Below, piece by piece: positions 46,723 to 55,483 of a DNA stretch of 64,000 nucleotides. Origin of the DNA: Verrucomicrobiota bacterium (GTDB lineage: Bacteria > Verrucomicrobiota > Verrucomicrobiia > Chthoniobacterales > SZAS-18); NCBI GenBank assembly GCA_025353105.1, contig JANXRG010000112.1, positions 62,001 through 126,000 on the forward strand. The letters are read 5' to 3'. The notes beneath the pieces were generated by a model. It was not told the DNA's origin. It did not search any database and saw nothing but the letters and a program-made list of their open reading frames with translations. The stretch's first letter is position 1. Each line of letters starts with the position of its first letter. Both the position numbers and the translations under genes were made by a program.

Positions 46723-48017
46723 TTTCGACTCACCTTTGGCTTCTTCGTCAACTTGGCGAGGAGACGGACCCGCGAGACGCAGGTGTCGCGAAATTGCGTC
46801 CCGCGGTGAACTTCTGTGATGACCATTTTGACGGTCCGGACTAGCTTGTCGTAGCCACGAATCGCGATGGGATAAAGATCACGAAATTTCTCGTCCGGAA
46901 TTGACGTTCGAAAGGTGCGTTCCCCATTCAAGGTGATCTCAAATTCTGCAACGCGGTTATTGGCTCCCCAGTATTCGGGGTGCTTGGGGTCGTCATAACC
47001 CGGCCCGACGAGAATTGCAGCGAGTGGGCGCGGGTGCCTCACCTTGATCTCCAGGCTCTCGCCGATCCCATCGCCGTCAACTCCCTCCGCCCATGGCTTG
47101 GGATATCCGTGTTTTACGTTTTCCGCCGAGTACTCGCCGGGTTTCTCCGAGTGGAGTTCTGAACTGGCGCTAATATCGAAGTCGGCATGCCGCAGGTAAT
47201 ACTTACCTTCTTCGGCGACGTAGCGTACCTGTCCCGCCTGGGGCGAGTCCGGGTTCGGGCCCGGGTAGTGCTCGTACCCCGGCGCCACCCTGATTTTGAT
47301 GTCATCGTCCAGGGTCGGCCGCAACGCGTTGAATTGCCATACCCAGCGGCGCGGGCCGTCGGACGTGAATCGTCCCTTTGGCTTCTCTACGACGACGCGC
47401 TCGGGGATTGCGCTCCGAACATTGATGACGACGGTTCCCAGGCCGATCGGCTCTTTCCAACCGGCGGCTGGCGAAAGTGCGTACAGAAACTTCGCCGGCC
47501 CGGACTTAGTGTCATCAGAAAAGCTCTCGCCAGCTACGAAGTGTTCGACGCGATATCGGATCACGACCTCTCGCACCTGTTCCTTGCGAAACGGTATTGT
47601 CGAGCGCCTCCAATATCGGATGGGCTTGGCTACAGCGTCCACGAATGGATCCATTCGTTCCGTTGGGGCTGGTTTTCCCCACGCTTCAGAGGCGAGCGCA
47701 TTGCCATCTACTTCAATGACATATTGCTGAGGCTCGCGCAGTCGCCCCTGAACATCCACCGGGAAAAAGAAAGGCTGGTCAACGGCAGGTCCCGTGTTCC
47801 TCATCCGGTATCGCACCTCCACTTCGGCGAAATCCTGATGCAAATCGATTGTAAGCTTTTCCTCTTCGATCGTCACATCGGACTTGGCGGCCGATTCTCC
47901 GGGCGCAGCGCTGCCCGTCCCTGCAACGCCCGTCACCCATGGCCCGCCATTCGCCAGCGACGACGATGCGCAGGCGACGCTGAGACCAAGCACCCGAACG
48001 AGGGATTGGAGGTTCAT
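46719..48017 (-). CDS. Exported protein with NADase-type glycan-binding domain (tandem copy 2)
   Basis: 432 aa from ATG 48017, which gives a signal peptide (MNLQSLVRVLGLSVACASSSLA). The N-terminal part is DUF4424-like: ITIEEEKLTIDLHQ, RYRMRNTGPAVDQPFFFPVD. The C-terminal about 140 residues are the F5/8-type domain first described for NAD-glycohydrolase translocation: LAAILVGPGYDDP, WGANNRVAEFEITLNGERTF, KFRDLYPIAIRGYDK. Sequence is about half identical by eye to the gene at 48063. Its stop overlaps the UPF0489-NlpC-CapA start. Likely binds surface glycans in the periplasm or outside. Confidence 0.72.
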   Translation of the reverse strand: MNLQSLVRVLGLSVACASSSLANGGPWVTGVAGTGSAAPGESAAKSDVTIEEEKLTIDLHQDFAEVEVRYRMRNTGPAVDQPFFFPVDVQGRLREPQQYVIEVDGNALASEAWGKPAPTERMDPFVDAVAKPIRYWRRSTIPFRKEQVREVVIRYRVEHFVAGESFSDDTKSGPAKFLYALSPAAGWKEPIGLGTVVINVRSAIPERVVVEKPKGRFTSDGPRRWVWQFNALRPTLDDDIKIRVAPGYEHYPGPNPDSPQAGQVRYVAEEGKYYLRHADFDISASSELHSEKPGEYSAENVKHGYPKPWAEGVDGDGIGESLEIKVRHPRPLAAILVGPGYDDPKHPEYWGANNRVAEFEITLNGERTFRTSIPDEKFRDLYPIAIRGYDKLVRTVKMVITEVHRGTQFRDTCVSRVRLLAKLTKKPKVSRK

Positions 48018-48062
48018 GGCAGGAGCGTCCCCGCAAATGGCGGTCAACTTGAAATGACTGGT

Positions 48063-49367
48063 CTATCTGGCGCCTTGGACCTTTGGCTTCTTGGCGAGTT
48101 TTGCGCGCAGCGCGAGATAAGAAATGAAGGTATGGCGATCTTCACTCCCCCGGTGAACTCCCGTAATGACTAATTTCAGCGTCTCCACCGGCTTGTTGTA
48201 GCCGCGGATCGGGATGGGGTAGGCGCGCTGAAATTTCTCATTCGGAATGCTGACCCGAAAACTATGTTCGCCGTTCAGCGTGATTTCCACCTCGGCCACG
48301 CGATTGTGGTTCATCCACTGATCCGGGAAATCCGGAGCCCGGAAGCCTGGCATGATCAGAATCGCGGCGAGGGGAAGCGCTCGATTGGAGCGGAGTTTGA
48401 GCGATTCGCCTATCCCGTCCCCCTCAACTCCCGTGCCCCAAGTCGACTTGGGGCCGAAGTATCGGCGCAAGTTCTCGACGGAATACTCGTCCATCTTGTC
48501 GGAATCGAGCGTTGAAGATGCTGAAACCGAATAGTCGGTATGCTCGAGATAGTACTTCGACCCAGCGAGCACATAAATCAGTGCGGTCGAAAGAAAATCT
48601 TCGGATCGTGCGGGACGATAGTAGCTGTCGAATGAAGGCTCGATCACGATGCGCAAGTCGTCCTCCAGAGTCGGTCGGAGATTTGAAAACTGCCACTTCA
48701 GGCGCCCGGGACCGTCCGGCTTGAAGCGGCCATTTGGTTTCTCGACATAGACATCCTCCGGGATTGCGGTGTGCACTTGGATGACGATGGTTCTCTTCCG
48801 GATGGGCTCCTTCCAATGGAAGGCTGGGGACAGAGCGTAGGCGAAGGTGGTTTTGCTTGAATGATCGTCTTCCGACACACTCACCCCCGAGGCCGCGTGC
48901 TTCGATCGGTACCTTATCCGCACGTCGCGCGATTGTCCTCGCGCGAAGGTAATGGTTGAGCGCTTCCAGTTTCGGGCGGGCTTGTTCGGAGACATGTCAT
49001 CTTGGTCGGTGGCAGGAGTCGGTTTGGCGGTTCCCGACGGTTGCCACTCGATGGCTTGGCCATCGACCTCGATTCGGTAATCCTCGAGGTCCTCCTGCCA
49101 GCCCTCCACGGGGAAAAAGAATGGCTGCTCCACCGCCGGGCCGGTATTGCGCATCCGGTATTGAACGTCAACGATTGCGAATTCCTGGTGCAGGTCGATG
49201 TCGAGACGCTCCTCGTCGATGGTCACATCGGTCTTCGCCGCGCGTTCCCCAGTGGCGCCGTTGCCGGTCCCCGCAACGCCGAATTCCCACGGGCCGCCAT
49301 TTGCCAGCAACACGCCATTGGAACCAACGAAGAATATCGCGGCAATAATGCGACTGAGCGGCAGCAC
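48063..49367 (-). CDS. Exported protein with NADase-type glycan-binding domain (tandem copy 1)
   Basis: 434 aa starting at a GTG (MLPLSRIIAAIFFVGSNGVLL signal region). Same layout as the next gene on this strand: TIDEERLDIDLHQEFAI, QYRMRNTGPAVEQPFFFPVEG, a middle region with the conserved SIxHPWKEPI-type turn (AFHWKEPIRKRTIVIQVH), and the C-terminal F5/8-like domain LAAILIMPGF, MNHNRVAEVEITLNGEHSF, NEKFQRAYPIPIRGYNK. A 45-bp gap separates the two paralogues. It starts the 49.4-44.0 kb envelope operon. Confidence 0.72.
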   Translation of the reverse strand: MLPLSRIIAAIFFVGSNGVLLANGGPWEFGVAGTGNGATGERAAKTDVTIDEERLDIDLHQEFAIVDVQYRMRNTGPAVEQPFFFPVEGWQEDLEDYRIEVDGQAIEWQPSGTAKPTPATDQDDMSPNKPARNWKRSTITFARGQSRDVRIRYRSKHAASGVSVSEDDHSSKTTFAYALSPAFHWKEPIRKRTIVIQVHTAIPEDVYVEKPNGRFKPDGPGRLKWQFSNLRPTLEDDLRIVIEPSFDSYYRPARSEDFLSTALIYVLAGSKYYLEHTDYSVSASSTLDSDKMDEYSVENLRRYFGPKSTWGTGVEGDGIGESLKLRSNRALPLAAILIMPGFRAPDFPDQWMNHNRVAEVEITLNGEHSFRVSIPNEKFQRAYPIPIRGYNKPVETLKLVITGVHRGSEDRHTFISYLALRAKLAKKPKVQGAR

Positions 49368-49459
49368 AATACGGTCATCGCAAAATTAGCCGAGCAGGAC
49401 AATCTCGATTCGAATGTCGATCATCTCGACTTTGCCTTACGCCCGACCATCACGGGATT

Positions 49460-50728
49460 TTACCCACCCGGGCCCGCAGGGGGCGGATCCTCGTTCGCGG
49501 CGGCCGGCGTTGTTGGAGTTACCCGGGGCTTGGAGGCCGCTCGACGCGCCGGGGGCGTGGTGGTCGCGGCAGGCGTGGGCTGCGGCCTCGCGCGCCGCGG
49601 TCGCTCGGGCATCTCGGCGACTGGCGCGGGCGACGCACTTGGTCTGACCTCAGCCGCCGCGGGCGTGGACGCGGAAATTGGAGCAGGCGTCGGAGCCGGT
49701 GTCGGTTCGGGAGAAAGCGAGGACGCCGGCTCCGTGACCGCTGAAATAAATCCGTTATTCGTCACGATCGCCTGACCGCCCGCGCCCCGCGCGAAGGCGA
49801 GAAACCGGCCCACCAGCGCATTTTCCGGTGCCGCCGCGGTATACAGGTACAGCCGGCGCGACATCGGGTATTCCCCGTTGCGAATCGTCGCGGCGGTCGG
49901 ACGGGTAAGTCGCGGCTGCGGCTTTCCATCCGAGATCGCAACGACGCGATTGTTCCCCGCAAACGTCTGCGCGACGACCCCGATGCCCCGCGGATCGGCG
50001 GCGACCGCGTCGGAGAGCGAGCGATTGTCGGGCTGACGCGGCGCGTCCGGCGGCAGATCTTCGTCCTCGAGAATGGCGGCCTGGAAGGTCGCGTGCGTTC
50101 CGGATTTCGCGTCGCGGGCGTAGAGGTGAATGGGCCCACTGCCCCCGACCTCCTGCCACGACGTCACGCGGCGGAGATAGATGTCCTTCAATTGCTGGCG
50201 CGTGAGCGACTCGATCGGATTGATGGCATTGACAATCACCGCGACGGCATCGAGCGCGAGGACATGCTCGCACGCCGGCGAGGTCAGGTCGCCCAGACGG
50301 GAGAACTGTCGGACTTCAGCGGGGCGAATGCGGCGCGAGCTCATTGTGAGATCGGCGAAACCCTGGTCGAGCGTGGAGAGCCCGCTTTCGGGATCGGAAA
50401 TCTCGACGTAGACGCTCGCCCGCTTTCCGGCCGGCGAAGGGCGGCCCACAAAGTTGTAAGAAGTTCCACCGGAAGACGGCACACGGCTCACGTCCTTCCA
50501 GCCTTCTGCCTGTAGGAATGGCAGCAACAGTTCGCCCATGAGGCTCGCGCCAATCGTGTCCGAGCCATGCACCCGCAACACGGTGTCGCGCGGGCCCGAA
50601 ACATCTGCGGGGTCCGCCGCGTCCGCGAGGGAAGCTGCGGCGAGGAGCACACCGGCCAACGCGACGGCAAGGGCCGCGCGGGAAAGACGGGCAAGTCGCG
50701 CGGCAGGTCGCAGGGAGGCCGGACGCAT
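49460..50728 (-). CDS. PstS-like phosphate-family substrate-binding protein with Pro-rich tail
   Basis: 422 aa with a signal peptide (LARLSRAALAVALAGVLLAAASLADA). The binding-protein core is clear: VLRVHGSDTIGASLMGELLLPF, LALDAVAVIVNAINPIESL, QLKDIYLRRVTSWQEVGG, SGTHATFQA, and GAGGQAIVTNNGFI. The pattern SDTIGASL and PIESLTRQQLKDIY is typical of the PstS superfamily. Residues about 335-422 are Pro/Ala/Thr-rich and likely disordered or cell-wall/membrane spanning. No pst permease or ATPase genes are nearby, so a role other than transport is possible. Confidence 0.83.
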   Translation of the reverse strand: MRPASLRPAARLARLSRAALAVALAGVLLAAASLADAADPADVSGPRDTVLRVHGSDTIGASLMGELLLPFLQAEGWKDVSRVPSSGGTSYNFVGRPSPAGKRASVYVEISDPESGLSTLDQGFADLTMSSRRIRPAEVRQFSRLGDLTSPACEHVLALDAVAVIVNAINPIESLTRQQLKDIYLRRVTSWQEVGGSGPIHLYARDAKSGTHATFQAAILEDEDLPPDAPRQPDNRSLSDAVAADPRGIGVVAQTFAGNNRVVAISDGKPQPRLTRPTAATIRNGEYPMSRRLYLYTAAAPENALVGRFLAFARGAGGQAIVTNNGFISAVTEPASSLSPEPTPAPTPAPISASTPAAAEVRPSASPAPVAEMPERPRRARPQPTPAATTTPPARRAASKPRVTPTTPAAANEDPPPAGPGG

Positions 50729-50824
50729 GGACGGAAAATCCTGGGAAAAGAATCGCTTCGGGACGCGCCGCGACGGGTGACGGGCGCCTGGGAGCGGATC
50801 GAATCGCAGGCGGGAGCCGATCCG

Positions 50825-51319
50825 TCAAGACGTGCTCCGCAGCATTTGGTCGTACTTTTTCCGGTACTCGCGCGGCGACTTGAATTTCGGTCCGAGAGGC
50901 AGACCCAGTTCCGCGAGCAACTCCGCGAGGGCGGGGAAGTTGTAAGACGGACCGGCGGTGTTCGGGTCCGGCGAGCCCTTGAGGCACTCGAGGCCGAATT
51001 CAAAGACCGCGACGCGGCGTCCCCAGGAATTGTAGAAGATGAAAGCGTGCTGCGGCACATAGCACGCCGTCATCGGATGGATCCGCTGGTGCCCGTTGAT
51101 GGCCGCCAGCAACCGCGCGACCTGCGTGCGACTGAGTTCGACGCCGTCCGGGTTCACGACCGTGGAGTCCAGCTTTTCGTTCCCGTCGATGATGCGGCGG
51201 TCGTGCTCCGACCCAACGTTATAGAAATAGCCGCGGACCACCGCATACTTCACGTCAGGCCAATCCGCGCCCAGCAGTGGGCTGACGCAGCAGAGGCCCG
51301 CGAGCACGGCGAGTTTCAT
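50825..51319 (-). CDS. Exported hypothetical protein
   Basis: 164 aa from ATG 51319, which gives the signal peptide MKLAVLAGLCCVSPLLGA. The mature region has YAVVRGYFYNVGSEHDRRII, YVPQHAFIFYNSWGRRVAVFEFG and LECLKGSPDPN. No family is recognised. A two-Cys pair (CYVPQHAF and FGLECL) might form a disulphide. It is divergent from the SDR gene and about 95 bp upstream of the PstS-like gene on the same strand. Confidence 0.62.
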   Translation of the reverse strand: MKLAVLAGLCCVSPLLGADWPDVKYAVVRGYFYNVGSEHDRRIIDGNEKLDSTVVNPDGVELSRTQVARLLAAINGHQRIHPMTACYVPQHAFIFYNSWGRRVAVFEFGLECLKGSPDPNTAGPSYNFPALAELLAELGLPLGPKFKSPREYRKKYDQMLRSTS

Positions 51320-51451
51320 CTGGGGCAGCATGATCCATTCGCGGCCCGACGAAAGCACGGATTGCGATCCCGCCGAGCGGCGCGAAGAATTCGGGGCTGG
51401 ATCGCACTCCGTCCTTTTGTCTCGCGCGGTCCTCCGGCAATCTCCGACCCG

Positions 51452-52258
51452 ATGAATATTTCGCTCGAGAACCAGACCGCGATCGTGACGGGAGCCAACA
51501 GCGGGATCGGCGAGGCCTGCGCCCGCGCGCTCGCCGCCGCCGGGGCCAACGTCGTGATCAACTACGTCACCAAGCCAGAGGTCGCGGAAAAAATCGCCGC
51601 CGAGATCAACGTCGCCGGGGCCGGGCGCGCCATTGCCGTGGCGGCCGACGTCAGCAACGAGGCGCAGGTCGAGGCGATGTTCGTGCGCTCGCGTGCCGAG
51701 TTCGGCACGGTCGACATCCTCGTGAACAACGCCGGCCTGCAGAAGGACGCGGCCCTCCAGGACATGACGCTCGACGAGTGGAACCTGGTCATCGGCATCA
51801 ATCTCACGGGTCAGTTTTTATGCGCGCGGGCGGCGGTGCGCGAGTTCCTGCGGCGGGGCCCGCGGCCCGAGGTGAGTTGCGCGCTTGGCAAAATCATCTG
51901 CATGAGCAGCGTGCACGAAACGATTCCGTGGGCGGGCCATGCGAACTACGCCGCGAGCAAGGGTGGGATCCTGCAATTGATGAAGACGATGGCGCAAGAA
52001 CTGGCGCCGAAAAAAGTCCGCGTGAACAGCATCGGGCCGGGCGCAATCAAGACGCCCATCAACACCCTGGCCTGGGCCACCCCCGAGGCCGAACACGAGC
52101 TGCTCAAGCTGATTCCGTACGATCGCGTCGGCGAGCCGTCAGATATCGGCAAGGTGTGCGTTTGGCTGGCGAGCGACCAAAGCGATTACATCACCGGCCA
52201 GACCATCTTTGTCGACGGAGGCATGACCCTTTATCCAGGCTTCGCCACGGGCGGATAG
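51452..52258 (+). CDS. Short-chain dehydrogenase, glucose 1-dehydrogenase type
   Basis: 268 aa from ATG 51452. Classical SDR motifs: the cofactor loop VTGANSGIGEA, NNAG (VDILVNNAGLQ), the catalytic Ser in ICMSSVHET, the YxxxK pair in NYAASKGG, and the conserved C-terminal GQTIFVDGGMTLYPGF. IPWAGHANYAASKGG and the ending fit glucose 1-dehydrogenases. It oxidises a sugar or alcohol with NAD(P). It is convergent with ahcY, separated by 80 bp that include a terminator hairpin. Confidence 0.89.
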   Translation: MNISLENQTAIVTGANSGIGEACARALAAAGANVVINYVTKPEVAEKIAAEINVAGAGRAIAVAADVSNEAQVEAMFVRSRAEFGTVDILVNNAGLQKDAALQDMTLDEWNLVIGINLTGQFLCARAAVREFLRRGPRPEVSCALGKIICMSSVHETIPWAGHANYAASKGGILQLMKTMAQELAPKKVRVNSIGPGAIKTPINTLAWATPEAEHELLKLIPYDRVGEPSDIGKVCVWLASDQSDYITGQTIFVDGGMTLYPGFATGG

Positions 52259-52283
52259 GCCCCGGGGCGGCCGCGCGCCCAAC

Positions 52284-52312
52284 AGAAAAGCGAACGACTT
52301 TCGCCGTTCGCC
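52284..52312 (-). terminator. Intrinsic terminator for ahcY (minus strand)
   Basis: GCGAACG at 52290-52296 pairs with CGTTCGC at 52305-52311 with an 8-nt loop. On the minus strand the stem is followed by CTTTTCTGTT, a fair U-tract, and it lies about 30 bp after the ahcY stop. On the plus strand the tail is weaker (CTTTCGGG), so it may also help end the SDR transcript. Confidence 0.6.
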
Positions 52313-52338
52313 TTTCGGGAGAGATGCTTCGTTCGGAA

Positions 52339-53769
52339 TTAGTACCGGTAATTCTCGGCTTTGTACGGCCCGTCGATGTCGACCGAGAGATAATCGGCCT
52401 GTGCCTTGGTGAGCTTCGTGAGCTTCACGCCGATCTTCTCGAGGTGGAGGCGCGCGACTTCCTCGTCGAGCTTTTTCGGCAGGAGATAGACGCCGACCTT
52501 GTACGTCTCGCGATTCGCCCAGAGGTCAAGCTGCGCAAGGATCTGGTTGGCGAACGAGTTGCTCATGACGAACGACGGATGGCCGGTGGCGCAGCCGAGG
52601 TTTACGAGGCGGCCTTCCGCGAGCATGAAGATGCTGTGGCCGTCCGCGAACGTGTACTGATCGACCTGCGGCTTGATGTTGAGTTTCTTCACACCTGGCT
52701 CCGTGTTGAGTCGGTCGATCTGAATCTCGTTGTCGAAGTGGCCGATGTTACAAACGATCGCCTGGTCCTTCATCTTCGCCATATGGTCGAGCGTGATGAT
52801 GTCGCAGTTGCCCGTGCACGTGACGTAGATGTCGCCGCGGCCGAGCGTGTCCTCAATCCTCGTCACCTCGAAACCTTCCATCGCGGCCTGCAGCGCGCAG
52901 ATGGGATCGATCTCTGTGACCACCACGCGGGCGCCGAGGCCCTTGAGCGAATGCGCGGAGCCCTTGCCGACATCGCCATACCCGCACACGACGGCCACTT
53001 TCCCGGCGACCATCACGTCGGTTGCGCGCTTGATGCCGTCGACGAGCGACTCGCGGCAACCGTAAAGATTGTCGAACTTCGACTTCGTGGCGGTGTCGTT
53101 CACGTTGATCGCCGGGACGAGCAACTTGCCCGCGGCGAGCATTTGGTAAAGGCGATGGACGCCGGTGGTCGTCTCTTCCGAAACGCCCTTCCATGACTTC
53201 ACCACTTCATGCCAGCGGTACGGGTTTTCCGTTTTAATTTCGTTGAGGAGATTCTTGATCACCTGTTCCTCGTGGCTGCCGGCCGCGGAGTTCACCCAAT
53301 CGGAACCCTCCTCGAGCTCGTAGCCCTTGTGGATGAAGAGCGTTACGTCGCCGCCGTCATCGACCACGAGCTGCGGGCCCTTGCCGTCCGCGAACGAAAG
53401 CGCTCGGTTGGTGCACCACCAATATTCCTCCAGCGACTCGCCCTTCCACGCGTAGACCGGCACGCCCGCGGCCGCGATCGCCGCGGCGGCGTGATCCTGG
53501 GTCGAGAAAATGTTGCATGACGCCCAGCGCACGTTCGCGCCGAGATCCACCAGCGTTTCGATGAGCACAGCGGTCTGAATCGTCATGTGCAAGGAGCCCG
53601 TGATGCGCACCCCCGCGAGTGGTTTCGCCGCCGCGTGCTTGCGACGGATGGACATCAAGCCCGGCATTTCCGCCTCGGCGATGGTGATTTCCTTGCGGCC
53701 CCATTCGGCCAGCGTGATGTCGGCAACCTTGTAATCAAGACCGACGTTGGATTTGGTGGTGGTGCTCAT
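52339..53769 (-). CDS. ahcY: S-adenosylhomocysteinase
   Basis: 476 aa. Strong family blocks: [62 protein letters not shown], the NAD loop [29 protein letters not shown], and the C-terminal YRY ending ([11 protein letters not shown]) that closes the active site. Reaction: S-adenosylhomocysteine to adenosine plus homocysteine. With metK (59131) and the gamma-synthase-type enzyme (56493) it forms the activated-methyl cycle of this region. A candidate operator lies about 80 bp upstream. Confidence 0.96.
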   Translation of the reverse strand: MSTTTKSNVGLDYKVADITLAEWGRKEITIAEAEMPGLMSIRRKHAAAKPLAGVRITGSLHMTIQTAVLIETLVDLGANVRWASCNIFSTQDHAAAAIAAAGVPVYAWKGESLEEYWWCTNRALSFADGKGPQLVVDDGGDVTLFIHKGYELEEGSDWVNSAAGSHEEQVIKNLLNEIKTENPYRWHEVVKSWKGVSEETTTGVHRLYQMLAAGKLLVPAINVNDTATKSKFDNLYGCRESLVDGIKRATDVMVAGKVAVVCGYGDVGKGSAHSLKGLGARVVVTEIDPICALQAAMEGFEVTRIEDTLGRGDIYVTCTGNCDIITLDHMAKMKDQAIVCNIGHFDNEIQIDRLNTEPGVKKLNIKPQVDQYTFADGHSIFMLAEGRLVNLGCATGHPSFVMSNSFANQILAQLDLWANRETYKVGVYLLPKKLDEEVARLHLEKIGVKLTKLTKAQADYLSVDIDGPYKAENYRY

Positions 53770-53847
53770 AAATCAGGGTAATTGGCTGCAGGTGAGGCGA
53801 TAATCTTTCGGAGAACGGTCCGTGGTTCCCCACTCTAGATATGGACG

Positions 53848-53867
53848 AATCTTGATACGTTGATATG
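53848..53867. promoter_or_regulatory. Candidate ArsR/SahR-type operator upstream of ahcY
   Basis: On the minus strand the sequence is ATATCAACGTATCAAGAT: two near-identical half-sites TATCAA spaced by CG, in an AT-rich stretch of an otherwise GC-rich region, about 80 bp before the ahcY start. SahR, an ArsR-family regulator with a methyltransferase-like domain, is known to control ahcY and metK in Proteobacteria, and a gene of that architecture lies at 60459. I cannot recall the SahR consensus precisely, so this is a candidate only. I found no second copy beside metK. Confidence 0.35.
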
Positions 53868-53914
53868 TTCCAAAACGAAGTCAAGCGATTTGAGTGCGAG
53901 GGGCTCGTCACCGA

Positions 53915-55456
53915 TCACTCGCTGTACGTCTGCTTCAGCACATTTTTTTGGATCTTGCCCATGACGTTGCGTGGCAATTCTGGCACGACGTGGATGCGTT
54001 TTGGCACCTTGAAATTTGCGATCTGCTGCTTTAGCAATTTGATTATTTCTGCCTCGACGAGGACCGACCCCGGCCGGGCCACCACGGCCGCGATGACCGC
54101 CTCGCCGAAATCCGGATGCGGGACGCCAAAGACCGCGCTCTCGGCCACGCCCGGCAGGGCATCGATGAAACCCTCGATCTCCTTGGGATAAACGTTGAAG
54201 CCGCCCGTGATGATCAAATCCTTGTTCCGCCCGACAATTGTCAGGTAGCTCGGCGGTGCCTTCACGCCCGCGGTCGTTCCGCCGAAGCGGCCGACGTCGC
54301 CGGTCTTGAACCAACCGTCCGGCGTGAAATCCTCCATCGTCTTTTCCGGCGCGCGCCAATAGCCGAGGCAAACGTTGGGACCATGCACCTCGATGCCGCC
54401 AATTTCGCCCGGCGCGCAGAGGTTGCCGCGGTCGTCGACCACGCGGATGGACACGCCCGGGAGCGCCATTCCGACCGTGCCCCCGAGCCGGCCGCCGTGA
54501 TTGGGATCGTACGGATTCGAGGCGAGCATGTTAGTCTCGGTCATTCCGTAACGCTCGAGAATTGTGTGGCCGGTGCGCTCCTGGAATTCGCGGAACGTCT
54601 CGAGCAACAGCGGCGCGGAGCCGGAGACAAACAACCGCATGTTGGCGCAGACATCCTCTCCGAAAGCAGGCTCGGCGAGCAGCCGGCCGTACATTGTCGG
54701 CACGCCCATGAAGACCGTCGCGGTGGGCATCAAACCGATAACTTCCGACGCGTCGAACTTCGGCAGCCAGAGCATGCGGGCGCCGGCGAGCAGCGCGCCG
54801 TGCGCCGCGACGAAAAGCCCGTGGACGTGAAAGATCGGCAGCGCGTGGATCAGCACGTCATCGGCGGACCAGCTCCAATAGTCGTGCAGCGTCAGCGCGT
54901 TCGAGGACAGATTGCGGTGCGAAAGAATCGCCCCTTTGCTCCGCCCGGTCGTGCCCGACGTGTAAAGGATCGCCGCGAGATCGTCCGCTGCGCGCGGCAC
55001 GGTCTGGAATTCCACGGGTTGCCGCTGGGCCTCGTCGATCAGGGTGCCGCTGGCGCCGTCCGCGGCCAGGGTGAGCACGATGGCGCGGCACGTCTCGCGC
55101 GCCACGCGACTCACCCATGCGAGGTTTGCGGGATCGCATACGATGAGCGACGGCCCCGCGTTGTCGAAAAAATACCCGGCCTCCGCTTCCCGGTACGCGG
55201 TATTTAGGGGCAGGAAGACGTAGCCGGCGCGGAGCGTCGCGAGATAAAGCAGGAGCGCTTCGGGCGACTTTTCCACCTGCGCGGCGACGCGGGCGCCCGG
55301 CGGCAGTTTCAGGCTTGCGAGCAGGTTCGCGATTTGCGCCGTGCCGCGTTCCAAATCGTCCCAGGTGTAATGCACGCCGTGCAGTGTCTCGATGCCGCAC
55401 TGACTGCGGTCGGCGGGAAAATGCGACTCGAGGAGCGCGAAGAAATTCTCGTTCAT
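53915..55456 (-). CDS. matB: Malonyl-CoA synthetase (AMP-forming)
   Basis: 513 aa. ANL-superfamily landmarks: the P-loop ILYTSGTTGRSKGAILSHRN, the malonate-binding region HALPIFHVHGLFVAAHGALL, FVSGSAPLL, ERYGMTETNMLASNPYDPN, GWFKTGDVGRFG, and the C-terminal Lys block DLIITGGFNVYPKEIEGFID with GKIQKNVLK. The close correspondence to rhizobial MatB through HALPIFHVHG, MTETNMLASNPYD and PRNVMGKIQKNVL favours malonate or methylmalonate activation. Followed by an enoyl-CoA hydratase-type gene upstream on the same strand (27 bp). Confidence 0.87.
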   Translation of the reverse strand: MNENFFALLESHFPADRSQCGIETLHGVHYTWDDLERGTAQIANLLASLKLPPGARVAAQVEKSPEALLLYLATLRAGYVFLPLNTAYREAEAGYFFDNAGPSLIVCDPANLAWVSRVARETCRAIVLTLAADGASGTLIDEAQRQPVEFQTVPRAADDLAAILYTSGTTGRSKGAILSHRNLSSNALTLHDYWSWSADDVLIHALPIFHVHGLFVAAHGALLAGARMLWLPKFDASEVIGLMPTATVFMGVPTMYGRLLAEPAFGEDVCANMRLFVSGSAPLLLETFREFQERTGHTILERYGMTETNMLASNPYDPNHGGRLGGTVGMALPGVSIRVVDDRGNLCAPGEIGGIEVHGPNVCLGYWRAPEKTMEDFTPDGWFKTGDVGRFGGTTAGVKAPPSYLTIVGRNKDLIITGGFNVYPKEIEGFIDALPGVAESAVFGVPHPDFGEAVIAAVVARPGSVLVEAEIIKLLKQQIANFKVPKRIHVVPELPRNVMGKIQKNVLKQTYSE

Positions 55457-55483
55457 GGCGAATGGGGCAGGGACATCGGGCGG

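Noticed and set aside
51778-53196. A long plus-strand frame covering the SDR and ahcY genes
   Set aside because: It overlaps ahcY antisense and is out of frame with the SDR gene; only the SDR and ahcY frames match families.
53770-53914. An SAH or SAM riboswitch upstream of ahcY
   Set aside because: I could not fold the known conserved core in this short AT-rich leader; the only clear signal is the TATCAA half-site pair.
54116-55207. A 363-codon plus-strand frame inside matB
   Set aside because: The opposite strand encodes a complete AMP-forming synthetase; no motif supports the plus frame.
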